From contig CP006977.1 of NCBI GenBank assembly GCA_000508305.1, positions 1,706,621 through 1,770,620 of the forward strand: a stretch of 64,000 nt of DNA. The letters are read 5' to 3'. Positions within the stretch are counted from its first letter, which is position 1; each line of letters opens with the position of its first letter. Both the position numbers and the translations under genes were made by a program. The notes under the pieces are model-generated. The model searched no databases and was not told the origin of the DNA. It saw only the letters and a list, made by a program, of their open reading frames with translations. Below are positions 19,307-27,105 of the stretch, one piece after another. The stretch comes from Sulfolobus acidocaldarius SUSAZ (GTDB taxonomy: Archaea; Thermoproteota; Thermoprotei_A; Sulfolobales; Sulfolobaceae).

Positions 19307-20398
19307 GTGGTAAATTTGATTGTAATTGAGTATAAAAGTGGTAGAAGGGAGGAAATTCCTGTAATAGACTACCACGCTCATATTTGGAAAGCTGACGAAA
19401 GTAACTGGTTAAGACCAGAGCTAGCAAAGGGTTGGATAAGTTGTTTTTATGATTATCAGACCGCCTTAACCCCTGATGAGTATAGAATGGATTTCGAGAC
19501 CTTTGAGTACTATGGTCATGAGAAGTTCATTGAGGACGTAATGATAAATGGATATGTTGACGTTGCAATAACTCAACCTCAATATCTACTTTACTTTTAT
19601 AAGAAACCTTTCGGGAACACAGAGGAATTTGGTAAATTAGCAGTAGAGAATCCATATCGTTTCGTTATAGGTACTAGATTTGACCCAAGGGATGGGGAGG
19701 AAGGAAAGAGACAATTGGAGGAAGATGTTAGGAAGTACAGGGTCAAACCATGGCAAATGAGACATGTTAAGTTGTATACAGCTGAATGGAAAGAGGTTGA
19801 CGGAAAGCTATCAAGGGGGTGGAGACTAGACTCAAAGGAGGCTTATGAATTCCTTGAGTTCAGTAAATCTTTAGGTATAAACATCTTCGTCGCCCATAAG
19901 GGTCCCACAGTTTGGCCATTAGACAAAGACTCATTTGACGTAAAGGATGTAGACGCAGTAGCCTCATCGTTCCCTGAACTTAAGTTTGTTGTAACTCATG
20001 TTGGACTACCTAGACTAGACGACTTTTGCTGGATAGCAACACAAGAGAAGAACGTATATGGAGGATTAGCAGTAGCCTCAGCTTTCATAAGGAAAAGACC
20101 CAAATATTTCGCTAGTATTATTGGGGAGTTGTTGTTCTGGTTGGGAGAAGACAGGGTTTTGTGGGGTAGTGATTATGCTATTTGGAACCCTAAATGGCTA
20201 ATAGAGGACTTCATGAAATTTGAATTACCAGAGGAGATCAAGAGGGAGTATGGCGTTGAGTTAACAATCAACACCAAGAAGAAGCTACTATACCAGAATG
20301 CCTCAAAACTATGGGGTATACCTATAGAGGAAGTAATGAGAAGGGAAGATGAGATAACGAGGAGGAGGAACTTACTTCATGTAAAGATGGAGGGGTAA
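19307..20398 (+). CDS. Amidohydrolase-family (amidohydrolase_2) TIM-barrel hydrolase
   Basis: A 363-residue metal-dependent hydrolase or decarboxylase. The N-terminal IDYHAHIW gives the HxH metal-binding pair, FVAHKGP and FVVTHVGLP supply later His ligands, and VLWGSDYAIW near the end provides the catalytic Asp (SD motif). The family includes ACMSD-type decarboxylases and lactone or amide hydrolases; the substrate is unknown. The GTG start sits 26-30 nt after a TATA-like box, suggesting a leaderless mRNA. It heads an operon with a DUF59 protein and a zinc alcohol dehydrogenase. Confidence 0.83.
   Translation: MVNLIVIEYKSGRREEIPVIDYHAHIWKADESNWLRPELAKGWISCFYDYQTALTPDEYRMDFETFEYYGHEKFIEDVMINGYVDVAITQPQYLLYFYKKPFGNTEEFGKLAVENPYRFVIGTRFDPRDGEEGKRQLEEDVRKYRVKPWQMRHVKLYTAEWKEVDGKLSRGWRLDSKEAYEFLEFSKSLGINIFVAHKGPTVWPLDKDSFDVKDVDAVASSFPELKFVVTHVGLPRLDDFCWIATQEKNVYGGLAVASAFIRKRPKYFASIIGELLFWLGEDRVLWGSDYAIWNPKWLIEDFMKFELPEEIKREYGVELTINTKKKLLYQNASKLWGIPIEEVMRREDEITRRRNLLHVKMEG
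20389..20395 (+). promoter_or_regulatory. Shine-Dalgarno site for the DUF59 gene
   Basis: GGAGGGG lies inside the last codons of the amidohydrolase gene. It stands 6 nt before the in-frame ACG at 20402, while the first in-frame ATG is 60 nt away at 20456. This supports translation starting upstream of that ATG. Confidence 0.45.
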
Positions 20399-20401
20399 GA
20401 T

Positions 20402-20830
20402 ACGGATGTAGAGAAAATCCTAGATAGTGTATTTGATCCAGAGACTAACTACTCAATGTATAAGATGAAATTCCTAAAGGGATATTATGAAGACGATAAG
20501 GGAAACTTACACCTGATAATATCTCCTCCCACCTTTTGGTGCCCCCCACTTTTCCTCTACATTATGTTAGAGGAGATTAGAAATAGACTACCTGACGCTA
20601 TCATTGAGGTTAGGGACCATCATGACTCTAAGAAACTCTCAGAATGTATTAATAACGGTCTTAAGTTTCATGAGTGTTACAGTAACGAATCACTGAATGG
20701 TGATGAATACGATAAAGTTAAGAGGTCATTTGAGGAGAAGAGGAGTAATAAATACGGTAAATTGGTACAACTTTCTTTAAATATGAATGGAGAATTATGT
20801 AAATTAATAGCTGAGGCGAAGGAAAGATGA
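20402..20830 (+). CDS. MIP18/PaaD-like (DUF59) protein, probable non-AUG start
   Basis: From the ATG at 20456 the product is 124 residues, but DUF59 homology clearly begins upstream: the same frame reads VEKILDSVFDPETNYSM, which contains the DPE motif that opens this family, before MYKMKFLKGYY. ISPPTFWCPP matches the family's conserved Cys region. Between the amidohydrolase TAA (20396-20398, same frame) and 20456 there is no ATG, GTG or TTG; ACG at 20402 behind GGAGGGG is the best candidate start. DUF59 proteins act in Fe-S assembly or in phenylacetate oxygenase complexes. The gene overlaps the next by the ATGA at 20827. Function in this operon is unknown. Confidence 0.65.
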   Translation, partial: TDVEKILDSVFDPETNYSMYKMKFLKGYYEDDKGNLHLIISPPTFWCPPLFLYIMLEEIRNRLPDAIIEVRDHHDSKKLSECINNGLKFHECYSNESLNGDEYDKVKRSFEEKRSNKYGKLVQLSLNMNGELCKLIAEAKER

Positions 20831-21852
20831 AAGCTGTGAGAATTCATGAGTATAACAAACCATTAAAGTTAGATGATGTACCTGAACCTAAGATATCTTC
20901 ACCTTACGACATAATTGTTAAGATTAAGGGAGCAGGAGTTTGCAGAACTGACCTACACATTCAAGAGGGAGTTTGGAAGGACATATTCAATCCAAAACTT
21001 CCTTTCACGATAGGTCATGAGAACGTGGGAGTTGTGGAGGCTAAAGGAGATAATGTAGACTGGTTGAACGTCGGAGACCAGGTAATTCTGCATCCCTATA
21101 CAACATGTAGGAGATGTAAAGCTTGCAGGTCTGGGAATGATATGCATTGCCCCAATGGAAAATTTCCTGGTTTGGACGGCACTGATGGGGGATATGCTGA
21201 ATACTTGAGAACATCAGCCTACTCAGCAATAATAGTACCTAAGGGTGTCGACCTAATATCAATGGCTCCACTTGCAGATGCAGGCTTAACAGCTTACCAC
21301 GCAGTTAAGAAGGTGTCTAAGGAACTTACCCCAGGTACATTTTTAGTAATAATTGGCGTAGGTGGTCTGGGACACATAGGAATTCAAGTTGCTAAAGCAA
21401 TCACGTCAGCTAAAATTATAGCAGTAGATCTGGATGAGGATAAACTCAAGATGGCTAAGGAGTTAGGAGCTGACTACATAGTTAATGGCAAGGACGCTAT
21501 TCAGGAGATAATAAAGATCACCGATAACGTGGGAGCCGATGTGGTCATTGACTTTGTTGGAGAGCACAATACGCCCAAAGACGCTGTGTCCATGATTAAG
21601 AAGGGAGGTATTTACTCGATAGTGGGATATGGTGGTGAATTTAGAGATCCAACTGTAGACTTCATCAGCAGGGAAATAAGCGTGTTAGGGAATTTAGTGG
21701 GAACCTATAACGAGTTAAGTGAATTGGTCCAATTATACGTGGAAGGTAAAGTGAAAGTAAGAGTTAAAACTTTCTCCCTAGATGAAGCAAATAAAGCCTT
21801 AGAGGAGTTAAGTAAAGGTTTAATTCCAGGGAGAGGTATCCTGAAGCCATAA
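20827..21852 (+). CDS. Zinc-dependent, NAD-type alcohol dehydrogenase
   Basis: A 341-residue medium-chain dehydrogenase. Catalytic zinc ligands are the Cys of GVCRTD and the GHE motif. Structural zinc is bound by CRRCKACRSGNDMHC. The Rossmann motif is GVGGLGHIG, and the second strand ends in VDLDEDK, whose Asp favours NAD over NADP. The start ATG overlaps the stop of the DUF59 gene (ATGA), so the two are translationally coupled. With the amidohydrolase upstream it may process an aldehyde or alcohol released by that hydrolase; the substrate is not evident. Confidence 0.9.
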   Translation: MKAVRIHEYNKPLKLDDVPEPKISSPYDIIVKIKGAGVCRTDLHIQEGVWKDIFNPKLPFTIGHENVGVVEAKGDNVDWLNVGDQVILHPYTTCRRCKACRSGNDMHCPNGKFPGLDGTDGGYAEYLRTSAYSAIIVPKGVDLISMAPLADAGLTAYHAVKKVSKELTPGTFLVIIGVGGLGHIGIQVAKAITSAKIIAVDLDEDKLKMAKELGADYIVNGKDAIQEIIKITDNVGADVVIDFVGEHNTPKDAVSMIKKGGIYSIVGYGGEFRDPTVDFISREISVLGNLVGTYNELSELVQLYVEGKVKVRVKTFSLDEANKALEELSKGLIPGRGILKP

Positions 21853-21855
21853 TAG

Positions 21856-21861
21856 TTTTTT
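21856..21861 (+). terminator. T-rich terminator candidate
   Basis: TTTTTT begins four bases after the stop codon of the alcohol dehydrogenase gene, the end of the amidohydrolase-DUF59-ADH operon. Confidence 0.35.
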
Positions 21862-22071
21862 ACCTCTTATTGAACTGTAGTCGGTTATAACAAGAAAACT
21901 TGTTTGCAGATCTTCAAATGACCAGTGTAAAGAGGGAGACGACAACAACTGCCTTTTCTTCTGAACCGCTCTAGACTTTCACAGTTAGTCCACGATCTGG
22001 AACCTGAAAATATCACGCCCCAGACTTCTTATACATAAGATATAAAAGTTTGGTATCAATCAAATTCTGAG

Positions 22072-23310
22072 ATGTCTAAAGAGGACAGACTTACAGCGAA
22101 CCACATAAAACTGATCATATTTAACGTTATAAGTTACACATTTCTAGTGTATAACGCAAGCAGTGTTATAGCATACACTTCCCAAAATCTCGCTCAAGAG
22201 ATCTTTCATGGTCTCTATCCGTTTTCAGTTATAGGAATTTACACAAGCTTAGTCCTATCCTATGGCCTCAGAATTGCCGGAGCTAGCCTATTAGGACCAC
22301 TATCAGACAAGCTTGGAAGAAGAGTTGCTACAATTATAGGTGGAATTGGCTCCTCTACTGCAACAGCCCTAATCGGGTTTCTTCCTCCTTATACTTCTAT
22401 AGGAATATTTTCAATCATTTTGTACTTCCTACTGGTTTCAATTCAAGGTTTATTCACAGGACCATTAAGTGCAGGAGTTCAGGTGATAGGTGTGGAAAAC
22501 TTACCTGAGAGGCACAGAGGTTGGTTTAGTGGTATAGGAATTGCAGTTAGTGGTACGGCATATTTAGTTGCAGTAGGTCTCTCACTTATATCAGGGAGTA
22601 ATTGGAGGTTTCTATTCTGGGGATCCTTAATCATGGTCCCCATATCCCTTTTAGCTCCAGAGTCGTCTAGGTTCAGGAAATTAAAGGAAAAAGTGAAAAG
22701 CCCTAGGAAGATTATCCTGGAGAAATATGGTAATTATCTGAAGTTTGCGTTTCTACTAAGTTTTCTGTGGGCTAGTGTTAACTTTGTCATAGGCATAATA
22801 CTCCCCACATTTTTGTCCTTCGTCAATAACTTTACAGAGAGTGAAATTAGGGAGGTCATACTAGTATATTCACTAGTTAGTATAGTATCTGCCTTTGTAG
22901 GAGGAGAATTAAGTGAAATCTTTGGTAGAAAAAGACTTTCACTGGTGGGAGGAACTCTTGGAATCCTGGTTAGCCCGACTTACTTCCTCATAGCCTCATT
23001 AAATAGTTTGTATTATGTTATTTTATATATTAGTTTGTTAACATTTTTGGGTTTTTTAGGAGCGGGAGGTATACTGGCACTTGTTAACGAGAGTTTTCCT
23101 ACTAATGTGAGAGGAACAGGAGTATCCATGAGTTGGAATATGGGTTTCTTTGGTGCTACTCTAGTAGCGTTGACTGTTGTATCACCGTCTTCTTACTTTA
23201 ATGTTTTACCATTGGGAGAATTTCTCGCACTTCTAATTTTGGGCTCATCCATAATTGCGGTCAGTTTATTTGCGATGGAGACAAGGGGCATGATAGATAA
23301 GGAAAAATAA
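22072..23310 (+). CDS. MFS transporter, metabolite:H+ symporter type
   Basis: A 412-residue membrane protein with about 12 TM segments. GPLSDKLGRRVATIIGG is the MFS loop motif after TM2, LAPESSRFRKLKEK is a PESxR motif after TM6, and GELSEIFGRKRLSLVGG repeats the loop motif in the second half. It probably imports an organic acid or sugar with protons. GATATAAAAG at 22039-22048 lies 24-33 nt before the ATG, a leaderless-type promoter. It ends just before the structured non-coding region. Confidence 0.85.
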   Translation: MSKEDRLTANHIKLIIFNVISYTFLVYNASSVIAYTSQNLAQEIFHGLYPFSVIGIYTSLVLSYGLRIAGASLLGPLSDKLGRRVATIIGGIGSSTATALIGFLPPYTSIGIFSIILYFLLVSIQGLFTGPLSAGVQVIGVENLPERHRGWFSGIGIAVSGTAYLVAVGLSLISGSNWRFLFWGSLIMVPISLLAPESSRFRKLKEKVKSPRKIILEKYGNYLKFAFLLSFLWASVNFVIGIILPTFLSFVNNFTESEIREVILVYSLVSIVSAFVGGELSEIFGRKRLSLVGGTLGILVSPTYFLIASLNSLYYVILYISLLTFLGFLGAGGILALVNESFPTNVRGTGVSMSWNMGFFGATLVALTVVSPSSYFNVLPLGEFLALLILGSSIIAVSLFAMETRGMIDKEK

Positions 23311-23337
23311 AAAAATATGATAGTAACCTGAAGAAAA

Positions 23338-23413
23338 AACCTACGAGCCCTAGAGGCTAGGTCTCTGTTGGGAGAGGCACTTTCAATAAGCAGAGTGCTT
23401 TCTCCAACAGATG
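23338..23413 (+). ncRNA. Candidate structured RNA
   Basis: The arms 23365-23381 and 23394-23410 form a 17-bp stem around a 12-nt loop. As plus-strand RNA it has three G-U wobbles and one A-C mismatch; on the minus strand the wobble positions become mismatches, so plus-strand RNA is favoured. A smaller hairpin (AGCC/GGCT) precedes it near 23346-23358, and CAGATG/CATCTG (23408-23413 with 23431-23436) can form an alternative pairing. It starts about 30 nt after the MFS stop, so it could be a structured 3' UTR or an RNA linked to the IS605-like remnant. Confidence 0.4.
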
Positions 23414-23446
23414 TAAAAAGAAGGACTGTGCATCTGACCTCCTCCC

Positions 23447-23471
23447 CGCCCTAAAGGGTTCCTTTAGAGCG
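23447..23471. repeat. IS200/IS605-like terminal hairpin
   Basis: CTAAAGG (23451-23457) and CCTTTAG (23461-23467) are a perfect inverted repeat with a 3-nt loop, extended by CGC/GCG across one mismatch. The preceding CTGACCTCCTCCCCGCC is the sort of sequence seen at IS605-family ends in Sulfolobus. Confidence 0.5.
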
Positions 23472-23700
23472 ATTCACAGGTTTATGATTTACCGCCTTCA
23501 CCCTCATCGTCTCATAACTAGTGAGTATCACCCACCCCACTCCACCCATCCAGCGGTAAACCAAAGGCTAGGTCTTCAACCACTTTACCCCTATCCCTCT
23601 GGTCAAACCCTCATTCCACCCTCCTTGAGACTCAGGAATATTGTTTTTCAGCATGAGGACACTTAATTGAACTAATATACCCATTTCCTTGGGTTTCCTC
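23453..23700 (-). pseudogene. Broken tnpB-like 3' fragment
   Basis: On the minus strand a reading frame of about 75 codons runs into the terminal hairpin and stops there with TAG. Its last part reads YRWMGGVGWVILTSYETMRV then KAVNHKPVNRSKGTL, in the style of Sulfolobus TnpB C-termini as I remember them. One internal TAG interrupts it and nothing resembling the TnpB catalytic core remains. This makes it a dead IS200/IS605-type remnant; the family call needs a search. Confidence 0.45.
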
Positions 23701-23744
23701 ACGCATCATTTTAACCAAATTTAACATCTTAACGATACTATAAA

Positions 23745-23785
23745 AACCTCACCCCGCCTTAAAAGACAAGGCTTGCCGATTCTTT
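23745..23785. repeat. Second IS605-like end
   Basis: CCTCACCCCGCCTTAAAAGACAAGGC contains a decayed inverted repeat (GCCTT/AAGGC) of the same type as the hairpin at 23447-23471, and would mark the other border of a ~350-bp remnant. Confidence 0.35.
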
Positions 23786-23946
23786 GTCACGTAATAACTT
23801 TAAATATTCTGACCATGATAAATCATTGTGCCATTTATGTCAGCTTAATTTGAGATAAGTATATTTACTATTCCCATCAAGCCTCGATTTAGACATGGAT
23901 ATAAAGTCTTTATATGACCTATAAGCTCTAATTATCTTGTGGGTTT

Positions 23947-24804
23947 ATGTCAAAGGAAATTAGCGTTGAGGGAATTCTTGTTGGTGGTTACACCGATGAA
24001 AAAGCTAAATCAGGTTTAACTGTCATAGTCACTGAAGGGGATAACGTAGCCGGTATATCACAAAGAGGGGGCTCACCAGCTACTTTGAACACTGATCTTT
24101 TGAGACCAGGTCATAGACAAGATCAATCAGTTAATGCCATTGCCCTAACTGGAAGGAGTGTATTTGGATTTAAGGCTGTACAAGGTGTTGTTCAAGAGCT
24201 ATTTAATAAAAAAGTGGGGTTTAAGATAGTAAATCTACGAATTCCCATAGTGTCAGCAGCTGCAATATATGACCTATATGAAAATTCTATCCTTCCAACA
24301 GAGGAGTGGGGATTCAAGGCTCTCGAATCACTATCAACTGAGATTCCCATAGGAAGATATTGGGCAGGAAGAGGAGGTACAGTAGGTAAGGTAGTTGGTC
24401 TAAAATATGCTAAACCTGGAGGTCAGGGTTACCACGAGCTTAAAAAGGGGAATATCAAAGTCGGAGTTATCGCTGTACTTAATAGTGTAGGCAATATATA
24501 TGACGAGAGTGGAAAATTAATCGCTGGAAATGAATTCACATCTATAGACGAAAATACTTTGGGGACAACTTTAGGAGTGGTAATTACAAATGCTAAACTA
24601 TCGAACTCTGACGCCTGTAGATTAGCTAGCATAGTTGAGAATGGCTTTTCCTCGGTTATAAGACCATATAACCTCTCCTTGGATGGTGATACTGTTTTCG
24701 CCATAGCTACAAACAGAGTCGAAGTTAAATTCGATGAGCTGAACGCAATGGCTTATGAAGCAGCTAGGAAGTCTGTAATATCTGTGTACTCAGAGGGACA
24801 ATGA
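23947..24804 (+). CDS. P1 family peptidase (DmpA-type, S58)
   Basis: A 285-residue homologue of L-aminopeptidase D-Ala-esterase/amidase (DmpA), an Ntn-hydrolase-like fold that cleaves itself into two chains. GISQRGGSPATLNTDLLRPG near residues 36-55 and LTGRSVFGFKAVQGV at 67-81 are family landmarks. The probable self-cleavage site is before Thr207 or Thr208 in GTTLGVVITNAKLS, where the new N-terminal residue would be the nucleophile. Family members release N-terminal amino acids or beta-amino acids (BapA-like), which is notable near a beta-alanine locus. It is close upstream of an MFS gene and may share its transcript. Confidence 0.85.
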   Translation: MSKEISVEGILVGGYTDEKAKSGLTVIVTEGDNVAGISQRGGSPATLNTDLLRPGHRQDQSVNAIALTGRSVFGFKAVQGVVQELFNKKVGFKIVNLRIPIVSAAAIYDLYENSILPTEEWGFKALESLSTEIPIGRYWAGRGGTVGKVVGLKYAKPGGQGYHELKKGNIKVGVIAVLNSVGNIYDESGKLIAGNEFTSIDENTLGTTLGVVITNAKLSNSDACRLASIVENGFSSVIRPYNLSLDGDTVFAIATNRVEVKFDELNAMAYEAARKSVISVYSEGQ

Positions 24805-24875
24805 GCTCTACAGAACCATGTAAAACGTAACTGTACTGTTTGAAAGTTAAATACCTATTTTGCCTAAATGTATAC

Positions 24876-26168
24876 ATGCCTTTTTATGGCTTAAGTAGGG
24901 AACAGTGGTTAGCCGTACTGGGGGCGTGGGCAGGATGGCTTATGGATGGCTATACCAGCATAGCTTATGCATTGGCTGCTGTAACCCTATCTCACCTCTT
25001 CTTTCCTGTATCAAACCAAGTCATAAGTCTCATAGCCACGTTTGGAGGTTTAGCCACTGGTGCAATTGCAAGACCCATAGGCTCTCTAATATTCGGTAAT
25101 TTCATCGGGGATAAACTAGGAAGAAGAAGTATGCTTACTGTTACCATATTAGGCTTTTCCATATTCGGAGCCTCTAAGGGTTTACTTCCTACTTATTCTC
25201 AAGTTGGTATTTTAGCTCCCATCCTAATCTACTTAATCCTTTTTATTGAGGGAATGTTTGCAGGAGCGGAATATGGGGGAGGTACGTCTTTAGCTCTTGA
25301 AAATGTGCCAATCGATAAGAGAGCTTTTATCGGTGCATTCATTCAGAGCGGATTTGGAACTGGATACTTCATAATAAGTCTTGTTTACTCTGGTATTTAC
25401 AACCTGTTCTTGAACAATTTTCAAATGATAGGCTGGAGGATATTCTTCCTGACATGCCTTGCACCTGGTATTCTAACTCTCGTCATTAGATTGATATCAA
25501 AAGAGACTCCCGTCTTTGAGGAAATGAGAAATAGGGAGGAAATATTGAAGGTTCCTATAAAGACTCTATTTAAGGACTCGTATATTCAAATACTGATTGG
25601 TCTACTGATAACCAGCGGATTGCTTTACATCAATAACGCCACCTTTAACATATATCCAACAGTTATGAGTCTCAGCAATATTCAAGGAGGACTGATAGGG
25701 ATTGGAGTTGCTATAATAAACCTTATCTCGCTTTTCGGTGTTTGGACAGGAGGACTTTTGGCTAACTTGATCTCTGGTAGAAAGAGACCAATGTTAATTT
25801 ACGCCATATTGTTCACAGTGTCTATTTATCCAATTTTATACTTTGGTATTACTAACAATTTTACAACGGCAACTACGGTGTTTAGTATACAGGCTTTTCT
25901 AGAGGCAATGATATTCTCCACTTTACCATCCTTCCTCAGTGAACAATTCAGCAAAAAATATAGGACAACCGGTGTCGGTTTCACTTACAATGGAGGTGCT
26001 ATAATTGGAGGGTTTTCCATTAGTATAATATTCGCAATTTCCACCTATATAGGACTCTTCAATTCATGGTTCATTAACTTGACCATTGCATCAATAGCTA
26101 TGATCATAGGTATTTTGATATCCAAAGAGACATATTATATTGGCAAAGAGGATCCAATAAGGAAGTGA
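24876..26168 (+). CDS. MFS transporter, metabolite:H+ symporter type
   Basis: Polytopic protein of 430 residues from this start. SREQWLAVLGAWAGWLMDGY followed by ALAAVTLSHLFFP is the typical N-terminus of the MHS family, GNFIGDKLGRRSMLTVT is the MFS loop motif, and ISKETPVFEEMRNREEI is the post-TM6 ETPxF motif. The frame is open from a TTG at 24840, but the protein alignment and a TTAAATA box near 24848 favour the ATG at 24876. It probably imports a carboxylate or amino-acid-like compound. It follows the P1 peptidase by about 70 bp, so uptake of the peptidase's substrate is a reasonable guess. Confidence 0.83.
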   Translation: MPFYGLSREQWLAVLGAWAGWLMDGYTSIAYALAAVTLSHLFFPVSNQVISLIATFGGLATGAIARPIGSLIFGNFIGDKLGRRSMLTVTILGFSIFGASKGLLPTYSQVGILAPILIYLILFIEGMFAGAEYGGGTSLALENVPIDKRAFIGAFIQSGFGTGYFIISLVYSGIYNLFLNNFQMIGWRIFFLTCLAPGILTLVIRLISKETPVFEEMRNREEILKVPIKTLFKDSYIQILIGLLITSGLLYINNATFNIYPTVMSLSNIQGGLIGIGVAIINLISLFGVWTGGLLANLISGRKRPMLIYAILFTVSIYPILYFGITNNFTTATTVFSIQAFLEAMIFSTLPSFLSEQFSKKYRTTGVGFTYNGGAIIGGFSISIIFAISTYIGLFNSWFINLTIASIAMIIGILISKETYYIGKEDPIRK

Positions 26169-26294
26169 TATTTCCCAAATGACTTAAAAGTAGGATAAGA
26201 GCAAATGCACAACTGGGAGATGTTCACTCCACTCAATAGTATCTGCACTAGTGTAAATATATTTTTGGCTACATAAATTATAAATTGAACAAAA

Positions 26295-27089
26295 ATGGAC
26301 ATTGATAGACTCTTTTCAGTAAAAGGTATGAACGCTGTTGTTTTAGGAGCATCGAGTGGTATAGGAAAAGCCATAGCTGAGATGTTCTCGGAAATGGGAG
26401 GCAAAGTCGTACTGAGCGATATTGATGAAGAAGGATTAAAGAGGCTCTCTGACTCCCTGAAGTCTAGAGGTCATGAAGTAAACCACATGAAATGTGACAT
26501 AACTGATCTCGATCAGGTAAAGGAATTAGTCAATTTATCTTTGTCCGTTTACGGAAATGTAGATGCTCTGTACGTTACACCTTCAATTAATGTTAGAAAA
26601 TCTATTGAGAATTACACTTATGAGGACTTTGAAAAGGTTATAAACGTTAACCTCAAGGGAAATTTTATGGTTGTAAAGGAATTTCTCCCCGTTATGAAAA
26701 ATAATAAGCGAGGGGGTAGTGTGGTTCTCTTCTCGTCCATTAGGGGAACCGTTGTGGAGCCTGGACAGAGTGTTTATGCTATGACCAAGGCAGGAATAAT
26801 ACAGTTAGCTAAAGTGGCAGCAGCTGAATACGGTAAGTACAACATTAGAGTAAATGTGATAGCTCCAGGTGTCGTAGATACACCACTGACCAGACAAATA
26901 AAGAGTGATCCAGAATGGTTTAAGGCATATACCGAAAAGACCATATTGAAGAGATGGGCAACACCAGAAGAACTTGCTAGTGTGGCACTTTTCCTAGCCA
27001 TGCCTGCCTCCTCATATATTACAGGAACCGTAATATACGTTGATGGGGGATGGACTGCAATAGATGGTAGATATGATCCAAAGGTGTAA
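26295..27089 (+). CDS. Short-chain dehydrogenase/reductase (SDR)
   Basis: A 264-residue classical SDR: glycine-rich cofactor motif GASSGIGKAIAEMF (about residues 18-31), an acidic residue at the end of strand 2 (LSDIDEEG) favouring NAD(H), the catalytic YxxxK in YAMTKAGI, and VIAPGVVDTPL after the active site. The ending YITGTVIYVDGGW is typical. The Asn-Asn-Ala-Gly motif is altered to VTPSINVR. It oxidises an unknown alcohol or keto compound in the cytoplasm. The M20 peptidase gene begins 17 bp downstream, so the two are co-transcribed. Confidence 0.88.
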   Translation: MDIDRLFSVKGMNAVVLGASSGIGKAIAEMFSEMGGKVVLSDIDEEGLKRLSDSLKSRGHEVNHMKCDITDLDQVKELVNLSLSVYGNVDALYVTPSINVRKSIENYTYEDFEKVINVNLKGNFMVVKEFLPVMKNNKRGGSVVLFSSIRGTVVEPGQSVYAMTKAGIIQLAKVAAAEYGKYNIRVNVIAPGVVDTPLTRQIKSDPEWFKAYTEKTILKRWATPEELASVALFLAMPASSYITGTVIYVDGGWTAIDGRYDPKV

Positions 27090-27105
27090 TTAAGGGGTGT
27101 AGGTA

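Larger units (their letters stand above)
23311..23946. other. Gene-free region (636 bp) with RNA-like hairpins and a decayed IS200/IS605-like element
   Basis: It has three parts: a hairpin-rich block at 23338-23471, a broken minus-strand reading frame at 23453-23700, and a second IS605-like end near 23745-23785. After it come about 160 bp carrying the promoter of the DmpA-type peptidase gene (CCTATAAGC near 23918-23926). Its G+C content is visibly higher than that of other intergenic regions. Confidence 0.55.

Noticed and set aside
23484-23666. Plus-strand 60-codon ORF in the IS605-like remnant
   Set aside because: Rich in His/Pro with no coherent domain; the minus-strand frame gives a more protein-like sequence that ends at the terminal hairpin.
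24840-24875. TTG at 24840 as start of the MFS gene
   Set aside because: The extra 12 residues (containing Cys and Tyr) are not like MHS-family N-termini, and a TATA-like box fits the ATG at 24876.
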